Below, piece by piece: positions 42,302 through 51,383 of a stretch of 64,000 nt of DNA. Where the stretch lies: NCBI RefSeq assembly GCF_031450805.1, contig NZ_JARTVY010000001.1, forward strand, positions 1,364,001 to 1,428,000. The letters run 5' to 3'. Position numbers and translations under genes: made by a program. The notes under the pieces were generated by a model, which was given only the letters and a program-made list of their open reading frames with translations, was not told the origin of the DNA and did not search any database. The stretch comes from Caballeronia sp031450805. GTDB taxonomy: Bacteria > Pseudomonadota > Gammaproteobacteria > Burkholderiales > Burkholderiaceae. Position 1 is the first letter of the stretch. Each line of letters begins with the position of its first letter.

Positions 42302-43144
42302 ATGACCTCACCTGATCCCGCCGCCATGTTGTCCGTCGAAGACTCCGCCGACCGCGAGCGGCGTTTCGGCGGCATCGCGCGTTTGTATGGCGGCGGTGCG
42401 CTCGCCGCATTCGAACGCGCACATGTCGCGGTCATCGGCATCGGCGGCGTCGGGTCGTGGGTGGCCGAGGCGCTGGCCCGCAGCGCGGTCGGCACGCTGA
42501 CGCTGATCGACCTCGACAACGTCGCCGAAAGCAACACGAATCGGCAGATTCACGCGCTCGACGGCAACTACGGCAAGGCGAAGGTCGGCGCGATGGCCGA
42601 GCGCATCGCGCTGATCGATCCCGCGTGCGATGTGCGGCAGGTCGAGGATTTCGTCGAGCCCGGCAACTTCGATGCAACGCTCGGCGGCGGCTTCGACTTC
42701 ATCGTCGATGCGATCGACAGCGTGCGCACCAAGACCGCGCTGATTGCGTGGTGCGTGGCGCGCAAGCAGCCGCTCATCACGGTCGGCGGCGCGGGCGGAC
42801 AACTCGATCCGACGCGCATTCGCATCGACGATCTCGCGCTCACCATTCAGGACCCGTTGCTGTCCAAGGTGCGCGGCCAGTTGCGCAAGCAGCACGGCTT
42901 CCCGCGAGGGCCGAAGTCGCGCTTCAAGGTGAGCGCGGTGTATTCGGACGAGCCGCTCATTTACCCCGACGCTCCCGCTTGCGATATCAGCGAGGGCGCG
43001 GAGCATCTGGAGACGGGCGCGAACTACGCGGGGCCGGTCGGGCTCAACTGCGCGGGGTTCGGATCGAGTGTTTGCGTGACCGCGAGTTTCGGCTTTGCGG
43101 CGGCGGCGTTCGTGCTCAGGGAACTGGCGAAGCGCGCGGCGTGA
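42302..43144 (+). CDS. tcdA: tRNA threonylcarbamoyladenosine dehydratase
   Basis: E1-like ATP enzyme of 280 residues that converts t6A37 to cyclic t6A in tRNAs. The nucleotide-binding region is VIGIGGVGSWVAEALARSAVG, followed by DLDNVAESNTNRQIHA and VDAIDSVRTK, as in CsdL/TcdA. The start is the ATG at 42302. TsaE, needed for t6A itself, is also in the window. A terminator follows at 43163. Confidence 0.93.
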   Translation: MTSPDPAAMLSVEDSADRERRFGGIARLYGGGALAAFERAHVAVIGIGGVGSWVAEALARSAVGTLTLIDLDNVAESNTNRQIHALDGNYGKAKVGAMAERIALIDPACDVRQVEDFVEPGNFDATLGGGFDFIVDAIDSVRTKTALIAWCVARKQPLITVGGAGGQLDPTRIRIDDLALTIQDPLLSKVRGQLRKQHGFPRGPKSRFKVSAVYSDEPLIYPDAPACDISEGAEHLETGANYAGPVGLNCAGFGSSVCVTASFGFAAAAFVLRELAKRAA

Positions 43145-43162
43145 TCGCGAACTCGAATGCAA

Positions 43163-43191
43163 AAACGGCCAGCTTTTTTAGCTGGCCGTTT
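43163..43191. terminator. Bidirectional terminator between tcdA and the thioredoxin gene
   Basis: A perfect 12-bp inverted repeat (43163-43174 and 43180-43191) has a loop of five T and A/T-rich ends. It serves the convergent genes on both strands. Confidence 0.8.
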
Positions 43192-43207
43192 GCGTTTCAC
43201 TCGCGCG

Positions 43208-44056
<849 letters not shown>

Positions 44057-44142
44057 GCGTTTTCTCCTCATGCTTGCGATTGGTCTCGACATCCTAGTTG
44101 GGGACGCGCGGCGGATGTCTCAATGGGGCAAGTCTCAATGGT

Positions 44143-45042
44143 TCATGCTTCCGGCGCGCGCGCTTCGCGGCGCGGCGGCGGCAACGGGATGAACTCGGTC
44201 TCTCCCGGAACCTCGCCCATGCGCTGCTCGCTCCAGGCGAGCTTGGCGGCTTCTATCTTGTCCCGCGAACTGGACACGAAGTTCCATTCGATGAAGCGCG
44301 TGCCGTCGAGCGGCGCGCCGCCGAGCAGCATCACGACTGCGCCGCTCGTGCTCGTGAGCTGCACGGCCGCGCCGGACGTCAGCACGGACATCTGCTGCGG
44401 CGCAACGGCGACGCCGTCGACCGACAGATCCCCATCGACGAGATAGACGCCGCGTTCCTCGTGCTCCGCGTCGAGCGTGAGCTCGCTGCCCGGCGCAAAG
44501 TGCGCGGCGACATAGAGCGTCGGCGAGAAGGTGCGCGTCGGGGCTGTCGCGCCGAACGCGGTGCCCGCGATCACGCGCAAGGTGACGCCGCCGCGCTCGA
44601 TCTGGGGCAGCGTGGCGGCCGCGTGGTGCTCGAACGACGGCTCGACTTCCTCGCTCGCGACCGGCAGCGCGACCCACGTCTGGATGCCGTGCATCGTCTG
44701 GCCGCTCGCGCGCTCTTCGTCGGGCGTGCGTTCCGAATGGACGATGCCGCGCCCCGCGGTCATCCAGTTGACGTCGCCGGGAACGATCTTCTGCACGGAA
44801 CCGACGCTGTCGCGATGCATGATCGCGCCGTCGAACAGATACGTGACGGTGGCCAGTCCGATATGCGGATGCGGCCGCACGTCGAGGCCCTTGCCGGGCA
44901 CGAGGGTTGCGGGTCCGATGTGGTCGAAAAAGATGAAAGGTCCGACGGTGCGCGCAGCGAGCGCGGGAAGCACGCGTCTCACCATGAGACCGCCGACGTC
45001 GTGTTGATGAGGTTTCAACTGCGCGCGAATCGTCGAGGACAT
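44143..45042 (-). CDS. Pirin family protein
   Basis: A bicupin of 299 residues. The N-terminal pirin domain contains the metal-binding RPHPHIGLATVTYLF and GRGIVHSER; the C-terminal pirin_C domain follows (ERGVYLVDGDLSVDG, LLGGAPL). Some family members are quercetin 2,3-dioxygenases, but the physiological substrate is usually unknown. The start is the ATG at 45042. No operon partner is evident. Confidence 0.87.
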   Translation of the reverse strand: MSSTIRAQLKPHQHDVGGLMVRRVLPALAARTVGPFIFFDHIGPATLVPGKGLDVRPHPHIGLATVTYLFDGAIMHRDSVGSVQKIVPGDVNWMTAGRGIVHSERTPDEERASGQTMHGIQTWVALPVASEEVEPSFEHHAAATLPQIERGGVTLRVIAGTAFGATAPTRTFSPTLYVAAHFAPGSELTLDAEHEERGVYLVDGDLSVDGVAVAPQQMSVLTSGAAVQLTSTSGAVVMLLGGAPLDGTRFIEWNFVSSSRDKIEAAKLAWSEQRMGEVPGETEFIPLPPPRREARAPEA

Positions 45043-45233
45043 GGCGGTTCACCGAAGAATGGCGGCGCCGGAATGGCGCACCTGAATCGCCGATTCTACC
45101 GGTGGCCGGGAAGCCGCGCATTGCCCGGCGTTTCGGGCGCGCGCCACACCTTTCGAAGTTCCGTGCGGTCCTGACCGGCCGCGCTTTTTGAAGCTGCGTG
45201 CAGGTCGCGCAATCTTGATAGGAGAGGGAAACA

Positions 45234-45524
45234 ATGAGCAAGAACAAGCTGTTGATCGCCATCACCGCGGGCCTTTTCACTGCAACGGCCGCCACGGGCG
45301 CGTTCGCACAGACCTCGTCGGGCAACTCGTCGGCTGCAATGGGCGGCGACACTTCGACGGCCACCCAGGGCGACGCATCGGCGGGAACGGGTTCGACCGG
45401 CACCACGACCAAGAAGCACCACAAGGCGCGCAAGCACGGCACGCAGTCGTCGGCGGCGACCAAGAAGACGCCGGAAGCCGAAACGGGCAACAACTCGGCA
45501 ACCGAGTCCGGCCAGAGCAAGTAA
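45234..45524 (+). CDS. Small exported low-complexity protein
   Basis: A 96-residue protein with a signal peptide (KNKLLIAITAGLFTATAATGAFAQ) and a mature part of about 70 residues made mostly of S, T, G, A and N with a basic patch KKHHKARKHG in the middle. A strong AGGAG ribosome site precedes the ATG, and a terminator follows, so it is a real, separately expressed gene. I do not recognise the family. It is probably periplasmic. Confidence 0.75.
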   Translation: MSKNKLLIAITAGLFTATAATGAFAQTSSGNSSAAMGGDTSTATQGDASAGTGSTGTTTKKHHKARKHGTQSSAATKKTPEAETGNNSATESGQSK

Positions 45525-45549
45525 GGGTTTTTCGTCTGAGAAGGCTGCG

Positions 45550-45583
45550 AGCGCCCGCGCCGTCAGGCGGTGCGGGCGCTTTT
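45550..45583 (+). terminator. Terminator after the small exported protein gene
   Basis: AGCGCCCGC (45550-45558) pairs with GCGGGCGCT (45572-45580), with a further GC-rich inner stem and a short T run after it. Confidence 0.7.
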
Positions 45584-45696
45584 CGCATAGGTCTCGCCAA
45601 TTCCGCACCGACCGCAGGTTTTCACAATCCGTTGCGCGCGCCCTTCGCTACACTCGTCCGATTGCGCATGAGGCGCACCGAACGAGGGGAACGGCG

Positions 45697-46578
45697 ATGT
45701 CGCCCAGAGATTTGCTGATTGCAACGGTGGTCATTTTTGCGTGGGGCGTGAACTTCGTCGTCATCAAGCTGGGGCTGCATGGCGTCCCGCCGATGCTGCT
45801 CGGCGCGCTTCGTTTTGCGCTCGCGGCATTGCCCGCATTCTTCGTGAAGCGCCCGCAGATTCCGCTGCGATGGCTATTCGCCTACGGTCTCACCATCTCG
45901 CTCGGGCAGTTCGCGCTGCTTTTCTATGGCATGTCCGTCGGGATGCCGGCGGGCCTCGCGTCGCTCGTGCTTCAGGCGCAGGCGTTCTTCACGCTGATCT
46001 TGGCCGCGATGTTTCTCGGCGAGCGCATCCGCGCGGCGAACGTGATCGGCCTCTTGATCGCGGCGGCGGGGCTCGCGCTGATCGGCATGCACGGCGGCCA
46101 GGCGATGACGCTCACCGGCTTTCTCTTCACCCTCGGCGCAGCATCGATGTGGGCGCTCGGCAACGTCGCGACGAAGCGCATGGGCAAGGTGGACTTGCTG
46201 TCGCTCGTGGTGTGGGCGAGCCTGATTCCGCCGTTGCCCTTCCTCGTGCTGTCGCTGATCTTCGAAGGCCCGGCGCGCATCGAATCGAGTCTCGCGTCGA
46301 TTCCGCTCGTGTCGGTGCTGGCGGTCTGTTATCTCGCGTTCATCGCGACGCTCGTCGGCTACAGCCTGTGGGGCAAGCTGCTCGCGCGCTATCCGGCGGG
46401 GCACGTCGCGCCGTTCTCACTGCTCGTGCCGGTCATCGGGCTCGCGTCGGCGGCGCTGTTTCTCGACGAAGGAATGACTGCGATGGAAATCGCCGGCGCG
46501 GCGCTCGTGATGGCGGGGCTGGCGGTCAACGTGTTCGGCGGGCGGATCGTGCAGCGGTTCGCGTCGGCGGCGCGGTAG
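45697..46578 (+). CDS. EamA-family drug/metabolite transporter
   Basis: An inner-membrane protein of 293 residues with about ten hydrophobic segments forming two EamA repeats (IATVVIFAWGVNFVVIKLGL at the start, TLGAASMWALGNVATKRMGK at the second). The family exports amino acids and other metabolites; this member is closest in appearance to EamA/YdeD-type efflux proteins, but the substrate is unknown. Start is the ATG at 45697. A hairpin lies after the stop. Confidence 0.85.
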   Translation: MSPRDLLIATVVIFAWGVNFVVIKLGLHGVPPMLLGALRFALAALPAFFVKRPQIPLRWLFAYGLTISLGQFALLFYGMSVGMPAGLASLVLQAQAFFTLILAAMFLGERIRAANVIGLLIAAAGLALIGMHGGQAMTLTGFLFTLGAASMWALGNVATKRMGKVDLLSLVVWASLIPPLPFLVLSLIFEGPARIESSLASIPLVSVLAVCYLAFIATLVGYSLWGKLLARYPAGHVAPFSLLVPVIGLASAALFLDEGMTAMEIAGAALVMAGLAVNVFGGRIVQRFASAAR

Positions 46579-46586
46579 TCGTCAGG

Positions 46587-46606
46587 CGGGCGCACGGATG
46601 CGCCCG
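46587..46606. terminator. Hairpin between convergent eamA-like gene and amiC
   Basis: An 8-bp inverted repeat CGGGCGCA/TGCGCCCG with loop CGGA lies in the 52-base gap. No T tract follows, so termination is plausible but weakly supported. Confidence 0.4.
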
Positions 46607-46630
46607 TCATCGACCGCAACGCACCGCGCG

Positions 46631-48154
46631 TCAGGTCATGCGGCTCTTTGCGAGCGGCGGATTCGCGGCGAAATACCGCTTGATGCCCTTCATGATCGCG
46701 TTGGCCATCTTGTCGCGATAGGCGTCGTCGTTCAGGCGTGCTTCCTCGTCCGGATTGCTGATGAACGCGGTTTCGACGAGGATCGACGGAATATCCGGCG
46801 CCTTCAGCACAGCGAATCCTGCCTGCTCGACCGATCCCTTGTGCAGCTTGTTGATGCCGCCGATCTCGTTCAGCACGAAGCTGCCGTAACGCATGGAGTC
46901 GCGGATTTGCGCGGTCGTCGACATGTCGAAGAGGGCGCGGCTCACGCTCGCGTCCTGCGTCTTCACGTTGATGCCGCCAACCTGGTCCGACGCGTTCTCC
47001 TTGGTCGCCATCCAGCGCGCCGCCGCGCTCGATGCGCCATGCTCCGACAGCGCGAACACCGACGAGCCGCGCGCCGACGGCGTGGTGAACGCGTCCGCGT
47101 GAATCGAGACGAACAGGTCCGCGCCTACACGCTGCGCCTTCTGCACGCGCACGTTCAGCGGCACGAAAAAGTCGGCATCGCGGGTCATCATCGCGCGCAT
47201 GTTCGGCTGGGCGTCGATCTTCGCGCGCAGTTTCTTCGCGATATCGAGCGCGATATGCTTCTCGTACGTGCCGTTGCCGCCGATCGCGCCGGGGTCCTCG
47301 CCGCCGTGTCCCGGATCGATGGCCACGGTCAGAAGGCGCGTGGTGCCGGAGCGGTCCTGCTTCGGTGCGGAGAACGCGTACTGGTCGTTGTCGTCGTCGT
47401 CCTTCTTCGCGATGACCGGCGGCGCGACGCGCGGCTTCGGCATCGAGGGCGCGGGTTTAGGCGCCGCCGGCGCTTGCGTGTCGTTCGACATATCGCCCTT
47501 CGCGTACTTCTGGAAGAACTCGTCGGTCGAATCCTCCGCGAGCGGTTTCTGCGTGGTCGCGGGACCGGAGAGCGTGGCGGGCGGCGGCGTGGACGGATTC
47601 GGATTGGCGCGGTCGAACGCTTCCTGCTTGCGCTCGGTCTGGGCGAGCAACTCCATCAGCGGATCGGGCGCGACGGCCGGGTACAGGTCGAACACGAGCC
47701 GATACTTGTAACTGCCGATCGGCCCGAGCGTGAACACCTGCGGCTTCACGGAGCCCTTCAGATCGAACACCATCCGCACGACATGCGGCTGATACTGACC
47801 GACGCGGACCGCCTGAATCTGCGGATCGTTCGGCGTGATCTTCGAGACGAGCTCGCGCAACGCCTGGTCGAGATCGATGCCGTTCAGATCGACGACGAGC
47901 CTGTCCGGACCCTGAAGCAACTGGTTGCTGTTCGTAAGCGGCTGATCCGATTCGATGGTCACGCGCGTGTAATCGCGCGCCGGCCACACCCGCACGCCGA
48001 GCACGGAGCTCGCGTGCGCGAGCTTCGGCCCGACCAGCGCGAGCACGAGCGTCGATGCGCCCGCGCGCAGCACCTGGCGCCGGCGCCAGTTGTGCGGCGC
48101 GCCTGCGCTCGATTCGATCGATTGGAACGGCTTGATCAGCATCTTTCGAGACAT
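46631..48154 (-). CDS. amiC: N-acetylmuramoyl-L-alanine amidase AmiC
   Basis: Periplasmic amidase of 507 residues that splits septal peptidoglycan for daughter-cell separation. A twin-arginine-type leader (WRRRQVLRAGASTLVLALVG) suggests Tat export, as for E. coli AmiC. An AMIN domain (about 50-150) targets the septum, a proline-rich linker follows, and the Amidase_3 domain carries the zinc motifs IDPGHGGEDPGA, ekHIALDIAKKL and SIHADAF. The first 19 bases overlap the end of tsaE, a common pairing. Confidence 0.95.
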   Translation of the reverse strand: MSRKMLIKPFQSIESSAGAPHNWRRRQVLRAGASTLVLALVGPKLAHASSVLGVRVWPARDYTRVTIESDQPLTNSNQLLQGPDRLVVDLNGIDLDQALRELVSKITPNDPQIQAVRVGQYQPHVVRMVFDLKGSVKPQVFTLGPIGSYKYRLVFDLYPAVAPDPLMELLAQTERKQEAFDRANPNPSTPPPATLSGPATTQKPLAEDSTDEFFQKYAKGDMSNDTQAPAAPKPAPSMPKPRVAPPVIAKKDDDDNDQYAFSAPKQDRSGTTRLLTVAIDPGHGGEDPGAIGGNGTYEKHIALDIAKKLRAKIDAQPNMRAMMTRDADFFVPLNVRVQKAQRVGADLFVSIHADAFTTPSARGSSVFALSEHGASSAAARWMATKENASDQVGGINVKTQDASVSRALFDMSTTAQIRDSMRYGSFVLNEIGGINKLHKGSVEQAGFAVLKAPDIPSILVETAFISNPDEEARLNDDAYRDKMANAIMKGIKRYFAANPPLAKSRMT

Positions 48155-48720
48155 GTCTTTCCTGTTTCGCTAAACGCCCGCGCGGTCAGCACGCGGCCTT
48201 CTTCGTTCGCCTGCGTCGTTTCTGCTCGCGCGATGCCGTTGTCCGGCAGCGTCAGCGAGAAAACGAGGTCCGGCACGCCGAGCAAGCCGCCCGCTTGCTG
48301 CGGCCATTCGACGAGGCACAACGCGCCCCGGTCGAAGTACTCGCGAAATCCGGCGTCGGCCCATTCGGCCGGATCGGCGAAGCGATAGAGATCGAAGTGA
48401 TACACGTCGAGCGGGCCGCCTGGCGCATCGAGCGAATACGGCTCGACGAGTGTGTACGTGGGACTCTTCACACGGCCCGCATGACCGAGTGCGCGCAGCG
48501 TCGCGCGCACGAGCGTGGTCTTGCCCGCGCCGAGGTCGCCGATCAACTGGACTTGCAAGCCGTGGAATGGTTCAGACGAGGCCGAAGCCCGCGTCTCGCC
48601 GATGGCGCGTGCGAAGCGCTCGCCGAACGCGAGCGTCGCGGCTTCGTCGCGCAATTCGAAGCGGCGTTCCATGAGCGCGGCGGGTGAATCGGATGTCGAT
48701 GGTGCGGGGCTTTCGGGCAT
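48136..48720 (-). CDS. tsaE: tRNA threonylcarbamoyladenosine biosynthesis ATPase TsaE
   Basis: P-loop ATPase of 194 residues needed with TsaB, TsaC and TsaD for t6A37 in tRNA. Walker A is GDLGAGKTT (61-69); KSPTYTLVEPY and YHFDLYRFADPAEW follow, and LVEWPQ near the C-terminus. It is longer than many TsaE proteins because of an N-terminal extension of about 20 residues. The start is the ATG at 48720; the huge frame to 50028 is antisense to queG. It shares an 18-base promoter gap with queG. Confidence 0.93.
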   Translation of the reverse strand: MPESPAPSTSDSPAALMERRFELRDEAATLAFGERFARAIGETRASASSEPFHGLQVQLIGDLGAGKTTLVRATLRALGHAGRVKSPTYTLVEPYSLDAPGGPLDVYHFDLYRFADPAEWADAGFREYFDRGALCLVEWPQQAGGLLGVPDLVFSLTLPDNGIARAETTQANEEGRVLTARAFSETGKTCLERC

Positions 48721-48726
48721 TGCTCG

Positions 48727-48732
48727 TAAAAT
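48727..48732 (+). promoter_or_regulatory. -10 box directly before queG
   Basis: TAAAAT lies six bases before the ATG at 48739, in the 18-base gap between divergent tsaE and queG. No Shine-Dalgarno sequence is present. It suggests transcription starting at or next to the start codon. Confidence 0.35.
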
Positions 48733-48738
48733 GTCGTG

Positions 48739-49980
48739 ATGAACCGATTGCCGGAACACTCCGATGAAGTCACGACCGCGGCGAGCGACGCCGCCGTCGT
48801 GCCGCGCGCCTTGCATCGCCTGGAAAGCGACGAGGCAGCGCTGGCTGAACTCGCGCAGCGCATCAAGGCGTGGGGGCGCGAGTTGGGATTCGGTGCGGTC
48901 GGCATCAGTGATACCGACCTGACGGACGCCGAGGAGGGCCTCGCCAGTTGGCTCGAAGCAGGCTATCACGGCGAGATGGATTATATGGCCAAACATGGGA
49001 TGAAACGCGCGAGGCCGGCCGACCTTGTGGCCGGCACGCGACGAGTCATCACCGCGCGCATGGCCTATCTGCCCGCCGCGACGCTTGCTTCGACAGGCGA
49101 TGAAAGTGTCGCGACAGCGGACGGTCAGAAGAACGACTGGCGCGCGATCGAATGGAAACGGCTCGCGCAGCCCGCGCAGGCCAACGTATCCCTCTACGCG
49201 CGCGGCCGCGATTATCACAAGGTCATGCGCAACCGGCTGCAGCAGTTGGCCGAGCGCATCGAAGCGGAAATCGGCGCGTTCGGACATCGCGCGTTCACGG
49301 ATTCGGCGCCGGTGCTCGAAGTCGCGCTTGCGCAGAAGGCGGGCAACGGCTGGCGCGGCAAGCACACGCTGCTGCTCGATCGCGATGCCGGTTCGCTGTT
49401 CTTTCTCGGCGAGATTTACGTCGATCTGCCGCTGCCAGTCGATCCCGAACCCGAGCACGACGGCGCGCATTGCGGGCAATGCACGCGCTGCATCGGCGCG
49501 TGTCCGACCGGGGCGATCATCGGGCCGTATCGCGTGGATGCGCGGCGCTGCATTTCGTATCTGACGATCGAGCTGCACGGCAGCATCCCGGAAGACATGC
49601 GGCCGCTGATCGGCAATCGCGTGTACGGCTGCGACGATTGCCAGCTCGTCTGTCCGTGGAACAAGTTCGCGCAGGCCGCGCCGGTCGCGGACTTCGACGT
49701 GCGGCATGGGCTCGATCGCGCGACGCTCGTCGAACTGTTCGCGTGGAGCGCCGATGACTTCGACACGCGCATGCAGGGCAGCGCGATCCGGCGCATCGGT
49801 CACGAGCGATGGCTGCGCAATATCGCCGTGGCGATGGGCAACGCGTTGCGCGATGCATCGATCGATGCGCGGGACCGCCAGGCGATCGTCGGGGCGTTGC
49901 TTGCACGCGCGGACGATGACTCCGAACTCGTGCGCGAACACGTGCGCTGGGCGCTCGCGCAAGGAGACAAGCATGAATGA
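48739..49980 (+). CDS. queG: Epoxyqueuosine reductase
   Basis: Cobalamin- and iron-sulfur-dependent enzyme of 413 residues that completes queuosine synthesis in tRNA. The two ferredoxin-type clusters are CGQCTRCIGACPTGA and CDDCQLVCPWN; DSAPVLEVALAQKAG and GEI(Y)VDLPL precede them. The ATG at 48739 has a GTG immediately before it. It overlaps ogt by 8 bases at the 3' end. Confidence 0.94.
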   Translation: MNRLPEHSDEVTTAASDAAVVPRALHRLESDEAALAELAQRIKAWGRELGFGAVGISDTDLTDAEEGLASWLEAGYHGEMDYMAKHGMKRARPADLVAGTRRVITARMAYLPAATLASTGDESVATADGQKNDWRAIEWKRLAQPAQANVSLYARGRDYHKVMRNRLQQLAERIEAEIGAFGHRAFTDSAPVLEVALAQKAGNGWRGKHTLLLDRDAGSLFFLGEIYVDLPLPVDPEPEHDGAHCGQCTRCIGACPTGAIIGPYRVDARRCISYLTIELHGSIPEDMRPLIGNRVYGCDDCQLVCPWNKFAQAAPVADFDVRHGLDRATLVELFAWSADDFDTRMQGSAIRRIGHERWLRNIAVAMGNALRDASIDARDRQAIVGALLARADDDSELVREHVRWALAQGDKHE

Positions 49981-50455
49981 AGCGCCATTCGACGCGGTCA
50001 TCGGCGCGCCGTTCGGCAAGGTCGGCATCCGCGCCGACGATGCCTTCGTGCGCGAGATCGTCTATCTGCCGCACGACATGCCGAACGTCGATCCGGTGAA
50101 CGCGCTCGCACAGGAAGCCGCGACGCAGAGTCGCCGTTACTTCGATGCATCTGCGATGCGTTTCGATCTTCCGCTCGCCATCGGCGGCACCGCGTTTCAA
50201 CAGCGCGTGTGGCGCGGCATCGGCGCAATCGCGGCGGGACAGGTCTGGACCTACGGACAGCTCGCTCGCGAAATCGGCAGCGTGCCGCGCGCGGTCGGGC
50301 AAGCGTGCGGCTCCAATCCGCTGCCGATCGTGATACCGTGCCACCGGGTCGTGGGCTCGGGCGGAATCGGCGGATTCGCGCATCATCCCGGCGACGGCTT
50401 TTATCGCGACGTGAAGCGCTGGCTGCTGGCGCATGAAGGTGTATCGATCGGATGA
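49973..50455 (+). CDS. ogt: Methylated-DNA--protein-cysteine methyltransferase
   Basis: Suicide repair protein of 160 residues that removes methyl groups from O6-methylguanine. The acceptor cysteine is C123 in IPCHRVVGSGG; helix-turn-helix VPRAVGQACGSNPLPI precedes it. The ATG at 49973 follows AAGGAG and lies 8 bases inside queG; the stop overlaps the xerD start (ATGA). The longer frame from 49706 is a queG shadow. Confidence 0.94.
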   Translation: MNEAPFDAVIGAPFGKVGIRADDAFVREIVYLPHDMPNVDPVNALAQEAATQSRRYFDASAMRFDLPLAIGGTAFQQRVWRGIGAIAAGQVWTYGQLAREIGSVPRAVGQACGSNPLPIVIPCHRVVGSGGIGGFAHHPGDGFYRDVKRWLLAHEGVSIG

Positions 50456-51381
50456 CGAGCGCAATCACTGAAGAACTGCAAACGCCTGAACTGATCGCGA
50501 GCAGCGATGCGATCGATCTCTTCTGCGATGCCTTGTGGCTCGAGCACGGGCTCGCGAAAAACTCACTCGATGCCTATCGGCGCGACTTGCGGCTCTTCGC
50601 CGAATGGCTCGCGAAGACGCGCGGCGCATCCATCGACGCCGCCAGCGAAGCCGACATGAACGGCTACATGGCCGCGCGCCGCGGCGACAAGGCGACCTCC
50701 GCGAACCGGCGGCTTTCGGTGTTCCGCCGCTACTACGCGTGGGCGATGCGTGAACATCGCGCGAGCGCCGACCCCACGCTCAAGCTGCGGTCGGCCAAGC
50801 AGCCGCCGCGCTTTCCGTCGACGCTCAACGAAGCGCAAGTGGAAGCGCTGCTTGGCGCGCCCGATATCGACACGCCGCTCGGCCTGCGCGATCGCACGAT
50901 GCTCGAACTGATGTACGCGAGCGGCCTGCGCGTGACCGAACTCGTCACGCTGAAGACCGTCGAGCTGGGTCTCAACGAGGGTGTCGTCCGCGTGATGGGC
51001 AAGGGCTCGAAGGAGCGCCTCGTGCCGTTCGGCGAAGAGGCGCACGGCTGGATCGCGCGATATCTGCGCGAATCGCGTCCGGCGCTGCTCGGCGCGCGCG
51101 CCGCCGATGCGCTCTTCGTCACCGCGCGCGGCGAAGGCATGACGCGCCAGCAGTTCTGGAACATCATCAAGCGCCATGCGCTGAACGGCGGCGTGCACGC
51201 GCCGCTGTCGCCGCACACGCTGCGTCACGCGTTCGCGACGCATCTGCTCAATCACGGCGCGGATTTGCGCGTGGTCCAACTGCTGCTCGGCCACTCCGAT
51301 ATTTCGACGACGCAGATCTACACGCACGTGGCGCGCGAGCGGCTGCAGAAGCTGCATCGCGAGCATCATCCGCGCGGCTAG
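50452..51381 (+). CDS. xerD: Site-specific tyrosine recombinase XerD
   Basis: Recombinase of 309 residues that, with XerC and FtsK, resolves chromosome dimers at dif. An N-terminal SAM-like core-binding domain (LWLEHGLAKNSLDAYRRDLRLFAEWL) precedes the catalytic domain with R in SGLRVTEL, H-R in HTLRHAFATHLL, H in LLGHSDISTTQIYTHV and the tyrosine there. It is the housekeeping enzyme, not a phage integrase. It converges with an acyl-CoA dehydrogenase gene 2 bases away. Confidence 0.94.
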   Translation: MTSAITEELQTPELIASSDAIDLFCDALWLEHGLAKNSLDAYRRDLRLFAEWLAKTRGASIDAASEADMNGYMAARRGDKATSANRRLSVFRRYYAWAMREHRASADPTLKLRSAKQPPRFPSTLNEAQVEALLGAPDIDTPLGLRDRTMLELMYASGLRVTELVTLKTVELGLNEGVVRVMGKGSKERLVPFGEEAHGWIARYLRESRPALLGARAADALFVTARGEGMTRQQFWNIIKRHALNGGVHAPLSPHTLRHAFATHLLNHGADLRVVQLLLGHSDISTTQIYTHVARERLQKLHREHHPRG

Positions 51382-51383
51382 GC

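Noticed and set aside
44108..44142. Short direct repeat of about ten bases (GTCTCAATGG)
   Set aside because: Two copies only, in a short spacer after the pirin gene; no dyad symmetry or link to a mobile element.
50452..51381. Tyrosine recombinase as sign of an integrative element
   Set aside because: It matches housekeeping XerD, lies in an operon with queG and ogt, and has no attachment-site repeats or phage genes nearby. The tRNA-Lys gene is 32 kb away and intact.
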